Positions 22,333-34,385 of a stretch of 64,000 bases of DNA are shown one piece after another. This DNA comes from Heliocidaris erythrogramma (taxonomy: Eukaryota; Echinodermata; Echinoidea; Camarodonta; Echinometridae). The stretch spans positions 29,153,410 to 29,217,409 of the forward strand of contig CM046873.1 of NCBI GenBank assembly GCA_025617745.1. The letters run 5' to 3'. The translations under genes were made by a program, and so were the position numbers. Numbering within the stretch: the stretch's first letter is position 1; every line of letters begins with the position of its first letter. A model generated the notes under the pieces. The model was not told the origin of the DNA. It searched no databases and saw only the letters and a list, made by a program, of their open reading frames with translations.

Positions 22333-24098
22333 TGTATTAACCCTATGGGAATTAGAGTATTCAATAGCCTGTGGGTTAAGCGCACTGACATCACTAACAT
22401 TATTATGCCAAATGTGTTTCAGGATTTTTACTTTTAAATTGTACCATTACATGTACATAAATAGCACAGTTGTACAAGGATGAAAAAATGCTAAATTAAG
22501 AAAAAAAACACATTAGGTAGCGTTGCGAAACATAAAGACACGGGACAGACGCAAAGAGCAAACTTGCTAGTTTGTCTCTGCATCTGAAATAACAATCAGA
22601 CATATCGGAAAACGGCATTGAAAACCACTTTTCGTCTTGCACTCATCAGAGTATACCGCAAGAATGAACAGAGTCAGACATATCTAAGTAAAAGTTTTCA
22701 TATTATTTTGCTTGAAAGTGTCAATAGAGTTAAATATTTCACTAAGCTACCTAAGAGAGAGGAATTTTCTGCCTTGAATAAAAACAGACACTATTTCCCC
22801 CAATATTTTTCTATTCTGCCAGCAAGCTACATGTACATCATAAACTTCATAATTTTCGATTTGTGGATGCTGCACGGTCTTCAAATATTGAATACTGTAA
22901 TAAAATGACATCATTCTCGGTGAAGAGAAATCTTTTGAAAGTACGTCTCTGACCACCCTGTGCGTTTATTTACTGCAGGAAATGCCAAATGTGTATGCAA
23001 TTACCATTCTTTTAACAATCTGTACAGTATTTATGATGGTGAGTGTTAGTTATGAAATGGATTGTTATTGCCCTTTAATGCCAATTAATGAAATTTGAAA
23101 CAATCTTTGAGAAATTGTTTGAATATCAGTCAAAATCATATTTTCATGAAGAAATTAATATTTTTTAAACAAGAAATTTAAAATATTTTGAAAAATTGAA
23201 TGTACAGCTACCGAATTTATCACTCAGCTTTTTTTTTCTGAGGATACATAATGTATTATAATTTATATTTGAGAGAAATTGTACACAAGTTCTAAGCCTT
23301 AATCGTGAATAAAATTCACTATGAATTTGTTAAATGTTATCTTTAAATAAAATTTCACTCATCGTGTAGTACTGTGAAGTACTGTGAAGCTGTGTCTGAA
23401 TTTCTCAGGTTAAAGATTGTATCATATTTGAGAGTAGACAAAACTCTCATGGAAGTTTTATCCTAAGTGTATTTTCCATTTGAAATTATCTGCTTTGATA
23501 CAGTACTACTTTACATACTAGCTTCTAAAAAAAGTTTTGTTTGTATTCTGAAAGTACAGAATGAACAAATTTATTCAGTGTACTTGTGTATGTATTAAAT
23601 GTAAATAGAGTTCTTTATTTAAAAGAATATTATGCAATAGCTTTTAGGTAAAAAATATAGATATTTCGTGCATCTTTATTGAGTACTTTGCAATCAGTAT
23701 GTTGTGTTTTCATGAACATACTTTTAATTGTATTCTTTTTTTTTCACAAATGCAACGTAATGGCATTATTTAACATGCTGAAAAATGTGCAAATTCTCAA
23801 TGGCTGTTTAATCATGTCTGTTAAATAGTAAATGAAATAGACTTATAGAAATTTAAATCATTTCAACCAACAATTCATGAATCATTCATTGAAGAAAGAT
23901 TTACCTGTCACAATTTTAAATTTTAATATATGCATAAATTTAAAGAACAAAAGGTCAATATCTAATTGTTTTTTTATAAGAAATAACAAGTGTTTGCCAA
24001 TAGTACAGATTCATTTAATAATGAAAATAATAGTAATCTGGATTTATATAGCGCCTAGTACATCTACAAAGTTTCTACATGCTGATCCAATCACAATG

Positions 24099-24409
24099 GC
24101 CCGTATTCTGAACTCCGGTTTAACTTAAACCATGGTCTAAATGTGTGGTTTAACTATGGGCAGCCAAATGTGACACGAATCTCTAACAGTAGATATTCAA
24201 TTTATCAGCATCTTTTGGTACTCAAACTTTTAAAAACTGTCTGGGAATGATAAGTACAATAGTTTTCTTGATGATTAAAGCATGACACCAGAATCCAGTA
24301 AACATAAAGAACATACAGTGTAAACAAAGTTTTGACAGGTTTGGCTACCCATAGTTAAACCACAGATGTAGACCATGGTTTAAGTTAAACCGGAGTTCAG
24401 AATACGGGC
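24099..24409. repeat. MITE with GGCCCGTATTCTGAACTCCG ends, copy 2
   Basis: 311 bp, flanked by CAATG on both sides. Long inverted ends, with AACTTAAACCATGGTC near each end. Confidence 0.9.
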
Positions 24410-24424
24410 CAATGACTCTTTGCG

Positions 24425-24505
24425 TCCTACCGGGTTTGGTATCCACTTAACACCTGGGTGGAGAGGAGCAATGTAAATAAAATGCCTTGCTGAAGGACAT
24501 TTCTT
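24425..24505. repeat. SINE fragment (ACCTGGGTGGAGAG)
   Basis: CTACCGGGTTTGGTATCCAC, then ACACCTGGGTGGAGAG and GCCTTGCTGAAGGACAT, the conserved body of a tRNA-derived SINE seen more fully at 60100-60425. It sits 16 bp after the MITE at 24099. Confidence 0.7.
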
Positions 24506-25034
24506 TTTAAAAAAGAGTACTTTTTCACTTTTCACCCTTTGCCAGTGTGCTTCTTGGCAAAGTGTATTGGAATAGAATGAAACAAATGTTTGAATTAAAT
24601 GACACAATGGTTTGTCAATGATTCCTATTAAAATTACAGCATTTTATTTTTTTTTAAATCTTGACAGTAAATTGGGGTAAATCATACACTATTTGGGAAT
24701 TTCTGCAGATCTCTTATTTTGTCATTGAGAAAGATATAGGTTATTGATAATTTCTCACAGCTCATGAATAATATATCTGTAATTGTGTAAGTGACAGCTA
24801 CTATTTTTCTCTAGTTTTCAAATTCAATCTAGTGATTTTGTAAATGTATGATTAGCAATAAACTAAAAATCTGTGATATTTTACTGTAATTTCTGTATTC
24901 ACTGCTATATTTGTACAGCTGATTAATTAATAAAAAAGGGGCCAAAGATAAATCTGGACTCATTGTTTGTAGATATCCACATTTTTTGTCTTAAAATTCA
25001 CTAAAAATAAAGTGTCTGTGTGTACTATTGAAAA

Positions 25035-25065
25035 GAAGAGAGAGGAGAGACAGAGAGAGATGGTG

Positions 25066-25105
<40 letters not shown>

Positions 25106-25110
25106 ATGAC
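25035..25110. repeat. (GA)n and (GACA)n simple repeat
   Basis: Purine-rich GA array followed by GACAGACAGACA. Confidence 0.85.
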
Positions 25111-26321
25111 TTGAATGAGATATGGAAGGGGGCTTTCTTAGAGGAATACAGACTGCACAAATTAAGGGGGAGGATATTACAAATAAGACAAAAGATAAAA
25201 GATATTAGATATTATTAAAATAGAGAGGGGGATAGGCAGATCAAGAGAGAGAGATAGGAAGGTAGATAGAAGAATGAGCCAGATATGGCAGGAGGGAGAT
25301 TTGAGAGGAAAAGACCAAATGAGGGGAAAGATGTGGAAGAAGAAAGATCTTTAATAAGAGATGGAAAGGGAACATTTCACTAATTAAAATGCATAAACAA
25401 ACTCACCAACACACACACGCCCTCACATCCCCTGCAATGCAGTGTCCACACACATAAGATACCCTTGTATCTTTACAGTACATGTATACAAAATTGGCAA
25501 TGGGCTTCATGCATTACACTTGGAAAGGCAAAAACTGTAAATCACATTTGATAGGTTTCTTTTACATTTCATCCAAACCATCATTTATTTATTTCTCCTA
25601 ATTTCCACATTACAAAAATATCGCATAGATAAGACAGCAAGCTGGCACACTTTTAATCTTTTAAATATTTTTAAAATGACAATCATATTACAACATGGCA
25701 TATAATATCAAGAAACAAATACTGTAGGCAAATATAAGTACTTCATACACTTACATGCAAATACAGATAGATTTAGCCTAAATTCGAAGAAATCCACACT
25801 CGGTTATAACAGAAACTGCCTTTCATATGGAAGAAAACTGCATGCATAACTATTTATAAAACTCTAAAAAGCATTGCTATACAGTAAAAAGATAATGTGC
25901 CTGATGTGTGCATTGCTTTAGTAATACTATGCTATTTACAAAATACATGCACATATAAATATTCATTGATGTTTTAAGTTTAAAATGTGAGTCTTATTGC
26001 CTGCAATAAGTAACACACTTTCATACATAATGAGCACACCTTCAAAGTCAAGAAGCTGACCCAATTACCTGGAAGGTATTGTCGAACAAATCATCATCAA
26101 ATATCAATATTAATAAAACCAAAATCTATAATGTGTATAATGCCAAAGGAAATAATTATACACCATTTTGGCACAATTACAACTACAGTATTTCACTAAA
26201 CAAAATAAGTCACGTCTATGCAATAATTAACAAAACAGCTGACAATATCCTTAGCTTAGAACTGATTTAGAAATACAATAAAGACGGCAAATTTGATTAA
26301 AATAACCAACAAAATGGTGGC

Positions 26322-27090
26322 TTAACCCTAATAGAGCCGGGTTATTTAGACCCATCTCACAGCCGGGGGGGGGGCTGATTCCGCCCCCCCCTAAGATCTC
26401 GGCCGTCCACCGCACATTCGCAACGAAAATCGGCACACACGTCGCCGACCACGTAATCTACAAAACTGTATAGTCAATTTCTCCGAAAAATGTCACAACT
26501 AATTAATTATGCTAATTTATGCATAAAATTAATGGTTTGCTCTAATTAATTAAATAAAGCCCCAAAACTGCTAATTTTTTGTATAGAGACTCTTTGTCAG
26601 ATTCTGATCAAATAAACCAAAAAAAAAATTTGGTGAAATCCTTTTTTTCTTATGTATTTTATTGTTTTTTTAATTTCTTATGTATTTCTTTGTTTTTCGA
26701 CTTTTTGTTTTTTATTGTTTTTTCGATGGAAATCGTCGGCGACACTATTTTAATGATAAACAACATAAAATTAATTGTTTTTAAACAGTAAAAGTAAAAA
26801 TAATGAAACATTTATGAATTTTAGCTGGAAACACAATTTGCATTGGATTTGTACACGAAATCACGTTTTTGAGCAATTTTGGGTCTGACATGCACTTACG
26901 AAATGTTGCGTAACTCCGGAACCACACGCGCGGACATCACAAATTTGGTCTCAAAAGTTGCGCAAGACTTGAAAGAAAAAAGTAGTGAAGCGGCGTGGTG
27001 ACTGCTTTTCGCGATGCGAACATATTACGCGAAACGTCGAGGGGGGGGCGGAATCCGCCCCCCCCCCCCCCCCGGGTCTATTAGGGTTAA
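26322..27090. repeat. 769-bp element with TTAACCCTAATAGA...CCGG ends and G/C-run subterminals
   Basis: The left end TTAACCCTAATAGAGCCGGG and the complement of the right end TTAACCCTAATAGACCCGGG match. Poly-G and poly-C tracts followed by GCGGAATC or its complement lie next to each end. The interior is AT-rich, with short ORFs only. Confidence 0.75.
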
Positions 27091-27113
27091 AAGCTAACCG
27101 CATTCAAAGGAGT

Positions 27114-27296
27114 TACAGTGAAATCTGTCTATAAAGACCAATCAAGGGAGACAAGAAAAGTGGTCTTAATAAGCAGGTGGTCTTTATGGACAGGTTAATA
27201 CACATTTAATACACATATCAACGGGAAATGCTGTTCAAGGGAAACAAAAATTGTGGTCTTTCTATACAGGTGGTCAATAAAGCAGGTTTGACTGTA
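27114..27296. repeat. MITE (ATACAGTGAAACCTG family), copy 3
   Basis: From ACAGTGAAATCTGTCTATAA to GCAGGTTTGACTGTA. Lies 24 bp after the 769-bp element. Confidence 0.8.
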
Positions 27297-27712
27297 CAAT
27301 TATCCCCATCTGGCATCAAAACTATAGTTGATTATGATCTACATGTACATGTACATGATCTAAAATTACTAGTCCATTCTTGCATATACTGGATCATATT
27401 CAATTCTAAATCGTAGATGAATATATCTATCTATCTCTCTCTGGCAATGCATTTATCTTTATCTGGTTGATTTCCATAATTCATTTTAATTACTCAAGTT
27501 ATTGATCTTTTTTAAATTACATATTAAAATTACTACTGCTCTTTGTTCTCAATATTTCTGTAATGTTGATTTCATCACGGTTTGATCTTGAAATAATTAT
27601 TCTATCACATTCCAATTAAATCATCGAGTTAGATATTTTGTTACAACCACTTATTGAAACCATGCAAACAAAACCCAGCTTGTAATAACAATGAACATAA
27701 TTAAAAGCTACT

Positions 27713-27936
27713 TAACCCCTACCATGCCGTGCGCGGCAAATCCCGTCCAAAAATGTGAGTGTTGAACATTTTGTTTAGACTCAGAATGGCTTGAAAATTC
27801 TTCCTCATACAGAAACTTGTGCCTCCAATATAATGTTTATTCCTATGCAATAAATCTTTGCCCAGTTTGCTGAAGAAAAAAATCATGAGTTCATTTTTGA
27901 CAATTGCTCACAAATCTGGTGGCATGGAAGGGGTTA
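27713..27936. repeat. MITE with TTAACCCCT ends, copy 2
   Basis: Ends TTAACCCCTACCATGCC and GGCATGGAAGGGGTTAA. Collinear with 4380-4626. Confidence 0.85.
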
Positions 27937-28273
27937 AACATACTTAAAACCTTTTAAATGACATACATGTACGTTTCATAAGTCAAAAGCTGCCTCAGTT
28001 ATAAGTAGAAATATTGCAATTATACTTATTGCCATCATGACATCAAATATTCATGATTCTCCTTTATAACCATGTATCAAATTGATGCCTCTGTTATCTT
28101 TTTGAAGGGATTGTTAAATCACATTAATAGAACAAACAAAGCTTCAGATTTTTTTCTGTACATGTAATTGATAGTTTACTTGATGACGATTTTTTTTTGC
28201 TCCTAATTGATTAATCCCTTAATGTTGAATATCACATTCATTCTGTGAATGTATATTCTAATAATTAATATTT

Positions 28274-28279
28274 TTTATT
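28274..28279 (-). terminator. SAXO4 polyadenylation signal
   Basis: AATAAA on the minus strand (TTTATT on plus) lies about 150 bases after the SAXO4 stop codon, a normal distance for a short 3'UTR. Confidence 0.5.
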
Positions 28280-28424
28280 TGTAAAAGTATTATCCAATTA
28301 TGATCTTAGGATTTCTTTTTGAAATACTTATACAACAAAAGATATCAAAAGAAGTAACTCCACAAAGAAAGGGAAACTTCATATTGACATCACATGTCCA
28401 ATGATACATGTATATTGGCCAGAG

Positions 28425-28527
28425 CTAACAGGAAGATGCAAGAACTTGTGGGATAGGATTGATGGTCACATGTTTCTTGGCATCGTGGGTGTGGTCATCG
28501 TAGAAGACGTCTCGAGCTTTGATGCTC
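28425..28527 (-). CDS. SAXO4: SAXO4 last coding exon
   Basis: Acceptor ttttcag, then RSIKARDVFYDDHTHDA and a stop TAG at 28427-28425. Human ends similarly (VGRTLTSADPFYQNTPH). Confidence 0.9.
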
Positions 28528-31500
28528 CTGAAAAAAGCAAAGCATTAGAAATGAAGTAAATGAGAATTGTCGTCTTATATCTGACTTGTCGATGTGAGAA
28601 TTTAGGATGCAATTGATAACAAATTTTTTGTGGTGGGGCAGAGGGAAACCATGTGCTGATAATATTTTTAATATATTTATGCATGGATCAATTTTAAAAC
28701 ATTGTATATTTCAGGAGTCTTTGAAAGAGAAACTCATGGAATATGATTTGATGAAATATTAGTGTAGCCACATCAGTATTAATACTAACTGTTCTCAGTG
28801 AGGGCCTTGCAATCATATTATTACCCCGGCTTTTGCCGAGGTACCCATGATAAGGTGCTCAAGCATTCAAGGAATTTCTTCCTACCGGGTACCCATTTAC
28901 TTCACTTGGGTGGAGAGTGGCAAATGTAGATTCATGTCTTGCCAAAGGAAAAGGTCTTACCTTGCAACATATGGATGGAGGCTCCTCAGTTCTTGTGTGG
29001 TATCTAGGGCGGGGCCATACGAGTGGACGGAGGTGCTCTTTGTGAACCCGTCTGGTAGCTGCTTCATCACCCCACCAAACGTCCTTCCAGCTCGGGCCTT
29101 ACCCTTAGGGTTCATGTCATAGAACCTGGTTAAAAGTAAAAGAAAATAATATTTTGAATACATGTACATGTACATAGATACAATATAACAACTTGTACTT
29201 ATGTCCTACATGACTGGAGAACCTTGATAAAATACAATCAAAATATCAAATCTATATGTTACAATGTTATAATCATGATTATACATGTACATGTATATGT
29301 ATTACATATCTGAAACACGTCATGTTCATAATACCATTAAGACTCTTTTCCGTATCAGAATATTTGTTACTTGCAGGCTTTTTTATTCATAGCAGATACA
29401 AAAATGGAGGGGAATTTAATATAATTTGATTGTGATGTTAATTTTTTTTCTGTGCAATAATTAAAACTGATAAATTGAGTTTTGAATCACGAAACACTAT
29501 CGATAATTATGATTATCATTAAAAAATGAACTATTATTAAGATATGAAATGTTACTTATGATACATGTTTGTGAACTTGGTGGTACTGAATGGGTTAAAT
29601 CCTATTTGTGACCCAATGGCTAAAAATCAACGAGTAGAAAATCAGACAATGGAGCAAAGGGAAAGCAGGTGATTTATTTGAATAGATGGTATTGATTGCT
29701 CTGAATATAGCATTGCTATAAAATACATGTAGGTTGTTGTTTAGTAATTATATTAGAAGAAAGCTAAGAATCTTTACGTTCAGAAAATATACCATGGAAG
29801 AAATATGAATTCTTTCAACCAACAAGTCACATCTTGTCTGTGGAAAAAGGCAAAAGGGCATTAGCTCATATCATTTAACACAGAGTTAATTCCCTTCTGC
29901 TTCTCAACAGTTGTTTTATCATATATCTCTTCAATCAACTTACTTGGTATCATAGTGTGTTATCCATCTGTAAGGCTCAACCGGGATCTGAGCTTGAGGC
30001 TTGTCGTTGTTGTCGCTGTAGCCGGACATCTCCTTGTTACCGACGAAGAACCTGCCTTGCTTCTCGTTGGCGCTCGGTGACGGCCTCTGCTGGCCCTTGA
30101 AGGACTTCTTGAAGATGGACGAATGGTTGTCAGGGTTGGTCATGTTGAGGTACTCGGCTGGGTCTCCCTTCCTGATGCGTTCCTCTACTCTTTCTGGGAC
30201 CTGGTCCCGCTTGGTGTAGGCGTCCGTCATGACGCGGTGGACGTAGAGGGGCTTGGCCTTCTCGTGGGTGAAGCCAGTCTCGTGATCTGAACGGTTTGTG
30301 ATGAAGGGCAGTTTCTCATCTCCCTGTGACAAAGAAATATGTTTGTCTATATTTATATATAGTTCATTAAACAGATGAATATTTAGAAAGATATTTATTA
30401 CTTTCAACACTTTTCTATGGTTTATTTGATAGCTTTAATGGATCTACTGAATCTTGGTACCAGATTAAAAGTTTTACAATGCCAAATCCATTGAACTGAT
30501 TCTTCCCAAGCTGTGCGGATACTCAAAAACTTGTAAAGCTAGAAATATTTTTCTGCATTCTTATTTCTCCTATCGGCTGTCAATTAGACCTCATAGTTGA
30601 GTTCTACTGAACGGGCGAAGTCTTGAATAATACACCTATATAGCATCACTTTTGCTTTTTGGGGAATACATGTACATGTACACTAAAGGAAAAAAGAAAC
30701 TTATAAAAGTTCAAGAGATCACCAAATTAAATTCTCTGCATGGAAATGTACCAAATTTGGATATAATGTTGATTCAATGCATGGCTTTAAATGACAGTCA
30801 ATAACAAAAAGTTTTCTTCAATGCCACAAAAGAAATGTGCACTGAAGCAAAGGACTCTCTAATCCCAAAGTCACAAAGACAAACTGCAGCCTTGTACACC
30901 ATATGCATGTCAATGAATGAAACAAAAGAATTTCAAAAGGGATTTGCACCCCTCGAGCAAGAGGATATTGATGTTCTGCCATGGTGCGCCCGTTCACCAG
31001 ACCTTTCCCCAATTGAACATCTCTGGGAAGAGCTTGGTCGACGTGTGTCAAGGCGTGACAATCAACCCATCAATAGGGAGACGCTCATTGCAGCACTGCA
31101 AGAGGAATGGAACAATGTTCCCCAGGCTACCATCGCGAATCTGATCGGAAGCATGCGAAGACGGTGTACAGCTTGCCAGCAAGCTAGAGGTGGACATACT
31201 GGCTATTAATCTGTTTGGATATGAACTTGCAAATCCCTTTTGAAATTCTTTTGTTTCATTCATTGACATGCATATGGTGTACAAGGCTGCAGTTTGTCTT
31301 TGTGACTTGGGGATTAGAGAGTCCTTTGCTTCAGTGCACATTTCTTTTGTGGCATTGAAGAAAACTTTTTGTTATTGACTGTCATTTAAAGCCATGCATT
31401 GAATCAACATTATATCCAAATTTGGTACATTTCCATGCAGAGAATTTAATTTGGTAATCTCTTGAACTTTTATAAGTTTCTTTTTTCCTTTAGTGTATTA

Positions 31501-34385
31501 ACCAAAAATTATGGATATGCAAATTAATTGCAAAGCAGTGTGAAATCTTATAGTGAAATTAAAGATAATTACCGACGGTTGTTGTGAAGGTAAGAAGCTT
31601 GTTTTCATTACACTGGTTCCCGTCGGTCTGTTCGTCCAAGATCCCTGTAAAAAAAAAATTACAATATAATGCTCAATGATATAATATGATACAATATAAT
31701 ATATTAGAATATACATGTATATTGTAATATATTGTGTTATAATACATTATATGATACAATGCTCAATGCACATATAAAGTATAAAAATAATTTTACCACA
31801 TCATACAAAATAAGGTAATTTTTCGATCTACAAAGGGTTATCAGTTGTTCTAGAAGATATAGTTTTTATTCTAACAATAAGTGGGATATACTTATATAAT
31901 TTTCTTCTTTGTGGGGAAAGTACATGCTTAATATGAAACTTTATTTCATTTTCTTATACATATTGAATCAATAAAGCAAAATATTATGAAAGGAAAATTA
32001 ATTTATACAGAAAAAGCAGCAAGTAAAGAATTTCTTGAAAAATATTTTTCAATTATACATCAAATGAAAACAAAGTACACATATATATTTATCTCATGAT
32101 CCTGTTAATATTATAAGAAACATATATATGTTGAACTTACAGGTGTGGTGTTCTTGAAGGGTGAGCCAGGATTGAATGAGATGGGTTCTACGTTGTAAGC
32201 GTGAGTGTAGCCAGACCCTTCCTTAGGACCCACAGTCAGAGTAGAACAGTCCTCTGAAGAAAACAAAAACAACAACAGAAAGATACATGTATAATCAGTT
32301 ATTGATATATCTATAACAGTCAAGGGATATGGTCACAATTGGTTTCATCCCCTATAATGCCCAATAATATTTATTTCTTCTATACTATGTCTTTACATTT
32401 CTTTACGTATTGTATAAGTTGCGATTAAATCAAATCAGATTTGTACTGGAAAGCAAAATAGAATAGAATTTTCCTGCTTGTGTACAAAACTAAACTACAA
32501 TATACTTTTTCTGTACATATGGAGAATTATGGAAAACAACATAAATATAATTATATGTAGGTGCTAAATGCTAAATAATAATTTGTTTGACTACAAATAT
32601 CAATAAAACAACAATAAGAGAGTACACTTTGATGTATTCCTAAGGATTTTCTTCATCAAATGAGTGTTTTCAGTTGATTCCAGTAAAAAGAAATATCCCC
32701 ATCTCTTTATAAAATACAATAATCTTACTTCTTTCTGACGGTCTGCCCGTAAACCTTGTCTTAGCCTCCGTACTCATGAAGTTTGGTCCATGTCCTGCGT
32801 TCTCCAGGGAAACTGGATCCTTCGCCTGCAGCTTGTACAACAGAGGGCGGTGTTTGGGAAGGACCCCGTTTATCTTGAGGGCAAGGCCGTGGTCGTGTGT
32901 GTTGACAAATACCTTCCTGACCTGTGATAGTGAAATTAATATACATATATGTATGTTTTGACAAATAACAATATTTAAGTACAATTAACAAGTACAAAAT
33001 ATTGTTATGTGAGAAAACCATACCATCAAAGACATTGATACTATTGTATCGTCAGTTGCCAGCATTAAGGTTATTGTGGAGCTAAATTAGATCAATGGCA
33101 AGAACAGCTTTATTGCAGTTAGATTATGGCTTGTAATCGTTTGAGTTTAACATTTGAGAACAATAATAATTCAAAATAAATACATGTGATGTGTTTTGGT
33201 ATAATAGTTTTCCTTTTCAATAACATCAAAAATAATGAAATGATAATTACTTTACGTTTATAATAATCTTTTTAATCTTACGGGTAGCTTTTTAATTGCT
33301 AAGCATACAAAGAGATGAATTGCTTCATTGAAAATACAACCAACAGATGGAAGACCTATTTTAGCAATAATTTTGTTGAGCATGTTCCGATGTAAAACCT
33401 CATTCACTGAAAAAGAGACTGGTATCTCTTCTCAGTACTTACTTGACCAATGGTAGGGTAGGTAATGGGATCCTGTTGAGTGAAACCACTCTTGACTTGG
33501 TTGAGATTCTCTGGGAAGCGATCCCTGCCATCTGATCGTATCGATGGCTTGAAATGCATCGTAGTGATGGAGTTATAGTTGTCCTTGATGACTCTCCTAA
33601 TAATATGAAAACAAAAGTTAAATATTAGATCAAATTTATATGGAAATTCCTCCAAAATGTCAACGTCATCTATACAAGTATAGATAAAAGCTACATTTTG
33701 TATATCTCTATAATGATATACATGTATATACAGAACAGGAAAATAAACATTATTAGGGGTAGTATTCTGAAAACTATATTATCTATGTTAATTGTCATAA
33801 CAAATTGACAATGCACGCAATAAACACTAATCACTGGTGCTTGTGCGGATGTCTCTGTTAACTTTACGCAAGAACAGTCACCTTTACGCAATCATTAACC
33901 AATGACTTGTCCTGATTTTGATTTGTTATGACAATTAACATCGTTTTCAGAATACGGCTCCAGAATGTCATAAAATATGTAGGACATTTTTTATGAGATA
34001 TTGGAAATGGCTTGTTTTTCAATAAATGCTTGATAACATACATGTAATGTTGGTATCATGAAATCAAGTCAGTGCTTTAGATCAAGCCACTCTGGCATTA
34101 GGGTGAATTTTGAGTTGACCCAGGGTGACCTTTGACCCTGACTTAAAATACCTACCCCATAGCAGGGTTGTCGACCTCATCCAGACGCTGGCTGTAGTAG
34201 ACTCCCGGTCTGAAGTTAGATTGGTACCCGGTCCCGACGTGCTTTGTCGTCCGGGGCACGAACGGCTCGTGCTTGGCGCTGTACGACGTGGCGTAGGAGG
34301 TGGAGTAGAACTTCATGATGTCAGCGTCCGGTCCCTGGGTGGCGGACATGTGGGCCGTAGGCTGACCGACTGGTAACCTACCCAT
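28425..34385 (-). CDS. SAXO4: SAXO4/PPP1R32 orthologue, axonemal microtubule-associated protein, 8 coding exons
   Basis: Orthologue of human PPP1R32 (C11orf66, now SAXO4), a ciliary protein linked to axonemal microtubules and first catalogued as a PP1 partner. Exons in transcript order: 34385-34156, 33596-33443, 32921-32729, 32253-32141, 31644-31573, 30323-29944, 29125-28961, 28527-28425. They total 1410 nt, giving 469 residues against about 425 in human. Matching blocks run end to end: MGRLPVG start, MKFYSTSY, HVGTGYQSNFRPGVYY, VRKVFVNTHDHG, GHGPNFMSTEA, KEGSGYTHAYN, TKTSFLP-like SVMKTSFLP, EMSGYSDNN and ELRSLHPYVARSIKARDVFY. The start is set at MGRL because it matches the human start. The remembered human KVHF (an RVxF-type PP1 site) reads KVFV here. 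The gene is convergent with DAGL and divergent from the next gene. Confidence 0.92.
28855..28955. repeat. SINE fragment abutting the SAXO4 exon 8 donor
   Basis: CTACCGGGTACCCATTTACT, TTGGGTGGAGAGTGGCAAAT and CTTGCCAAAGGA match the SINE body at 60290-60350. Its end lies within about 10 bases of the donor. Confidence 0.75.
28961..29125 (-). CDS. SAXO4: SAXO4 exon 8
   Basis: Acceptor aaccag, donor gtaaga, ending in phase 2. The product runs FYDMNPKGKARAGRTFGG to ELRSLHPYVA. A SINE fragment abuts the donor on the intron side. Confidence 0.92.
29832..29912. repeat. Degenerate short foldback element
   Basis: AAAAGGGCATTAGCTCA faces GAGTTAATTCCCTTCTGCTT. Same family as 40041. Confidence 0.55.
29944..30323 (-). 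CDS. SAXO4: SAXO4 exon 7, largest exon
   Basis: Acceptor gtcacag, donor gtaagt, ending in phase 2. It encodes 126 residues from GDEKLPFITNRSDHETGFTH to PYRWITHYDT, matching human GDEFLPVLARGSKRETAFS and the following GFSLNN region. Confidence 0.92.
30681..31495. mobile_element. Tc1-like derivative: 268-bp inverted arms around a transposase C-terminal remnant
   Basis: The arms 30681-30948 and 31228-31495 have equal length and differ at about two positions in the part compared base by base. TA lies on both outer sides (30679-30680, 31496-31497). Outer ends are CACTAAAGGAAAAAAGAAAC. The centre encodes, on plus, the end of a Tc1-type DDE transposase, including ARSPDLSPIEHLWEELGRRV with the last catalytic Glu. 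The two Asp-bearing blocks are missing, so it cannot move by itself. Lies in a SAXO4 intron, opposite to the gene. Confidence 0.88.
30949..31209 (+). pseudogene. Tc1-like transposase C-terminal fragment
   Basis: An open stretch of about 86 codons (from LEQEDIDVLPWCARSPDLS to a stop at 31207-31209). It keeps the final catalytic-block Glu and the terminal basic segment GSMRRRC, but no start domain, no HTH and no first or second Asp. Confidence 0.85.
31573..31644 (-). CDS. SAXO4: SAXO4 exon 6, 24 codons
   Basis: A small phase 0/0 exon (acceptor ttacag, donor gtaatt) encoding GSWTNRPTGTSVMKTSFLPS, close to the human GQSVTKSDFLP segment. A Tc1-like element sits 78 bp downstream (transcript sense). 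Confidence 0.88.
32141..32253 (-). CDS. SAXO4: SAXO4 exon 5 (KEGSGYTHAYN)
   Basis: Acceptor cttcag, donor gtaagt, ending in phase 0. KEGSGYTHAYNVEPISF matches the human KEGSGFTKQSHQSPIVF block. Confidence 0.92.
32729..32921 (-). CDS. SAXO4: SAXO4 exon 4 (VRKVFVNTHDHG block)
   Basis: Acceptor tcacag, donor gtaaga, ending in phase 1. Aligns with human VRKVHFDTQEHG, PLLHQQQGQDP and HGPRFMTSE. Confidence 0.92.
33443..33596 (-). CDS. SAXO4: SAXO4 exon 3
   Basis: Acceptor attattag, donor gtaagt, ending in phase 0. The product runs RVIKDNYNSITTMHFKPSIR to TYPTIGQ and includes QVKSGFTQQDP, a repeat of the SGF/SGY theme typical of SAXO4. Confidence 0.9.
33762..33956. repeat. MITE with GTATTCTGAAAAC ends
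   Basis: 195 bp. GTATTCTGAAAACTATATTA and GTTAATTGTCATAACAAAT at the left face ATTTGTTATGACAATTAAC and GTTTTCAGAATAC at the right. Lies in a SAXO4 intron. Confidence 0.8.

Larger units (their letters stand above)
20730..28273. other. Intergenic region between convergent DAGL and SAXO4
   Basis: AT-rich, with no ORF I can connect to a gene by splice sites. Repeats inside it are listed separately. 22340-24090 and 25400-26320 hold nothing recognisable. Long DAGL 3'UTR could extend into the first part. Confidence 0.6.

Noticed and set aside
31048-31341. Minus-strand ORF starting with the same peptide as the plus-strand ORF at 30835
   Set aside because: The shared start is a by-product of the inverted arms of the Tc1-like element, not a second gene.
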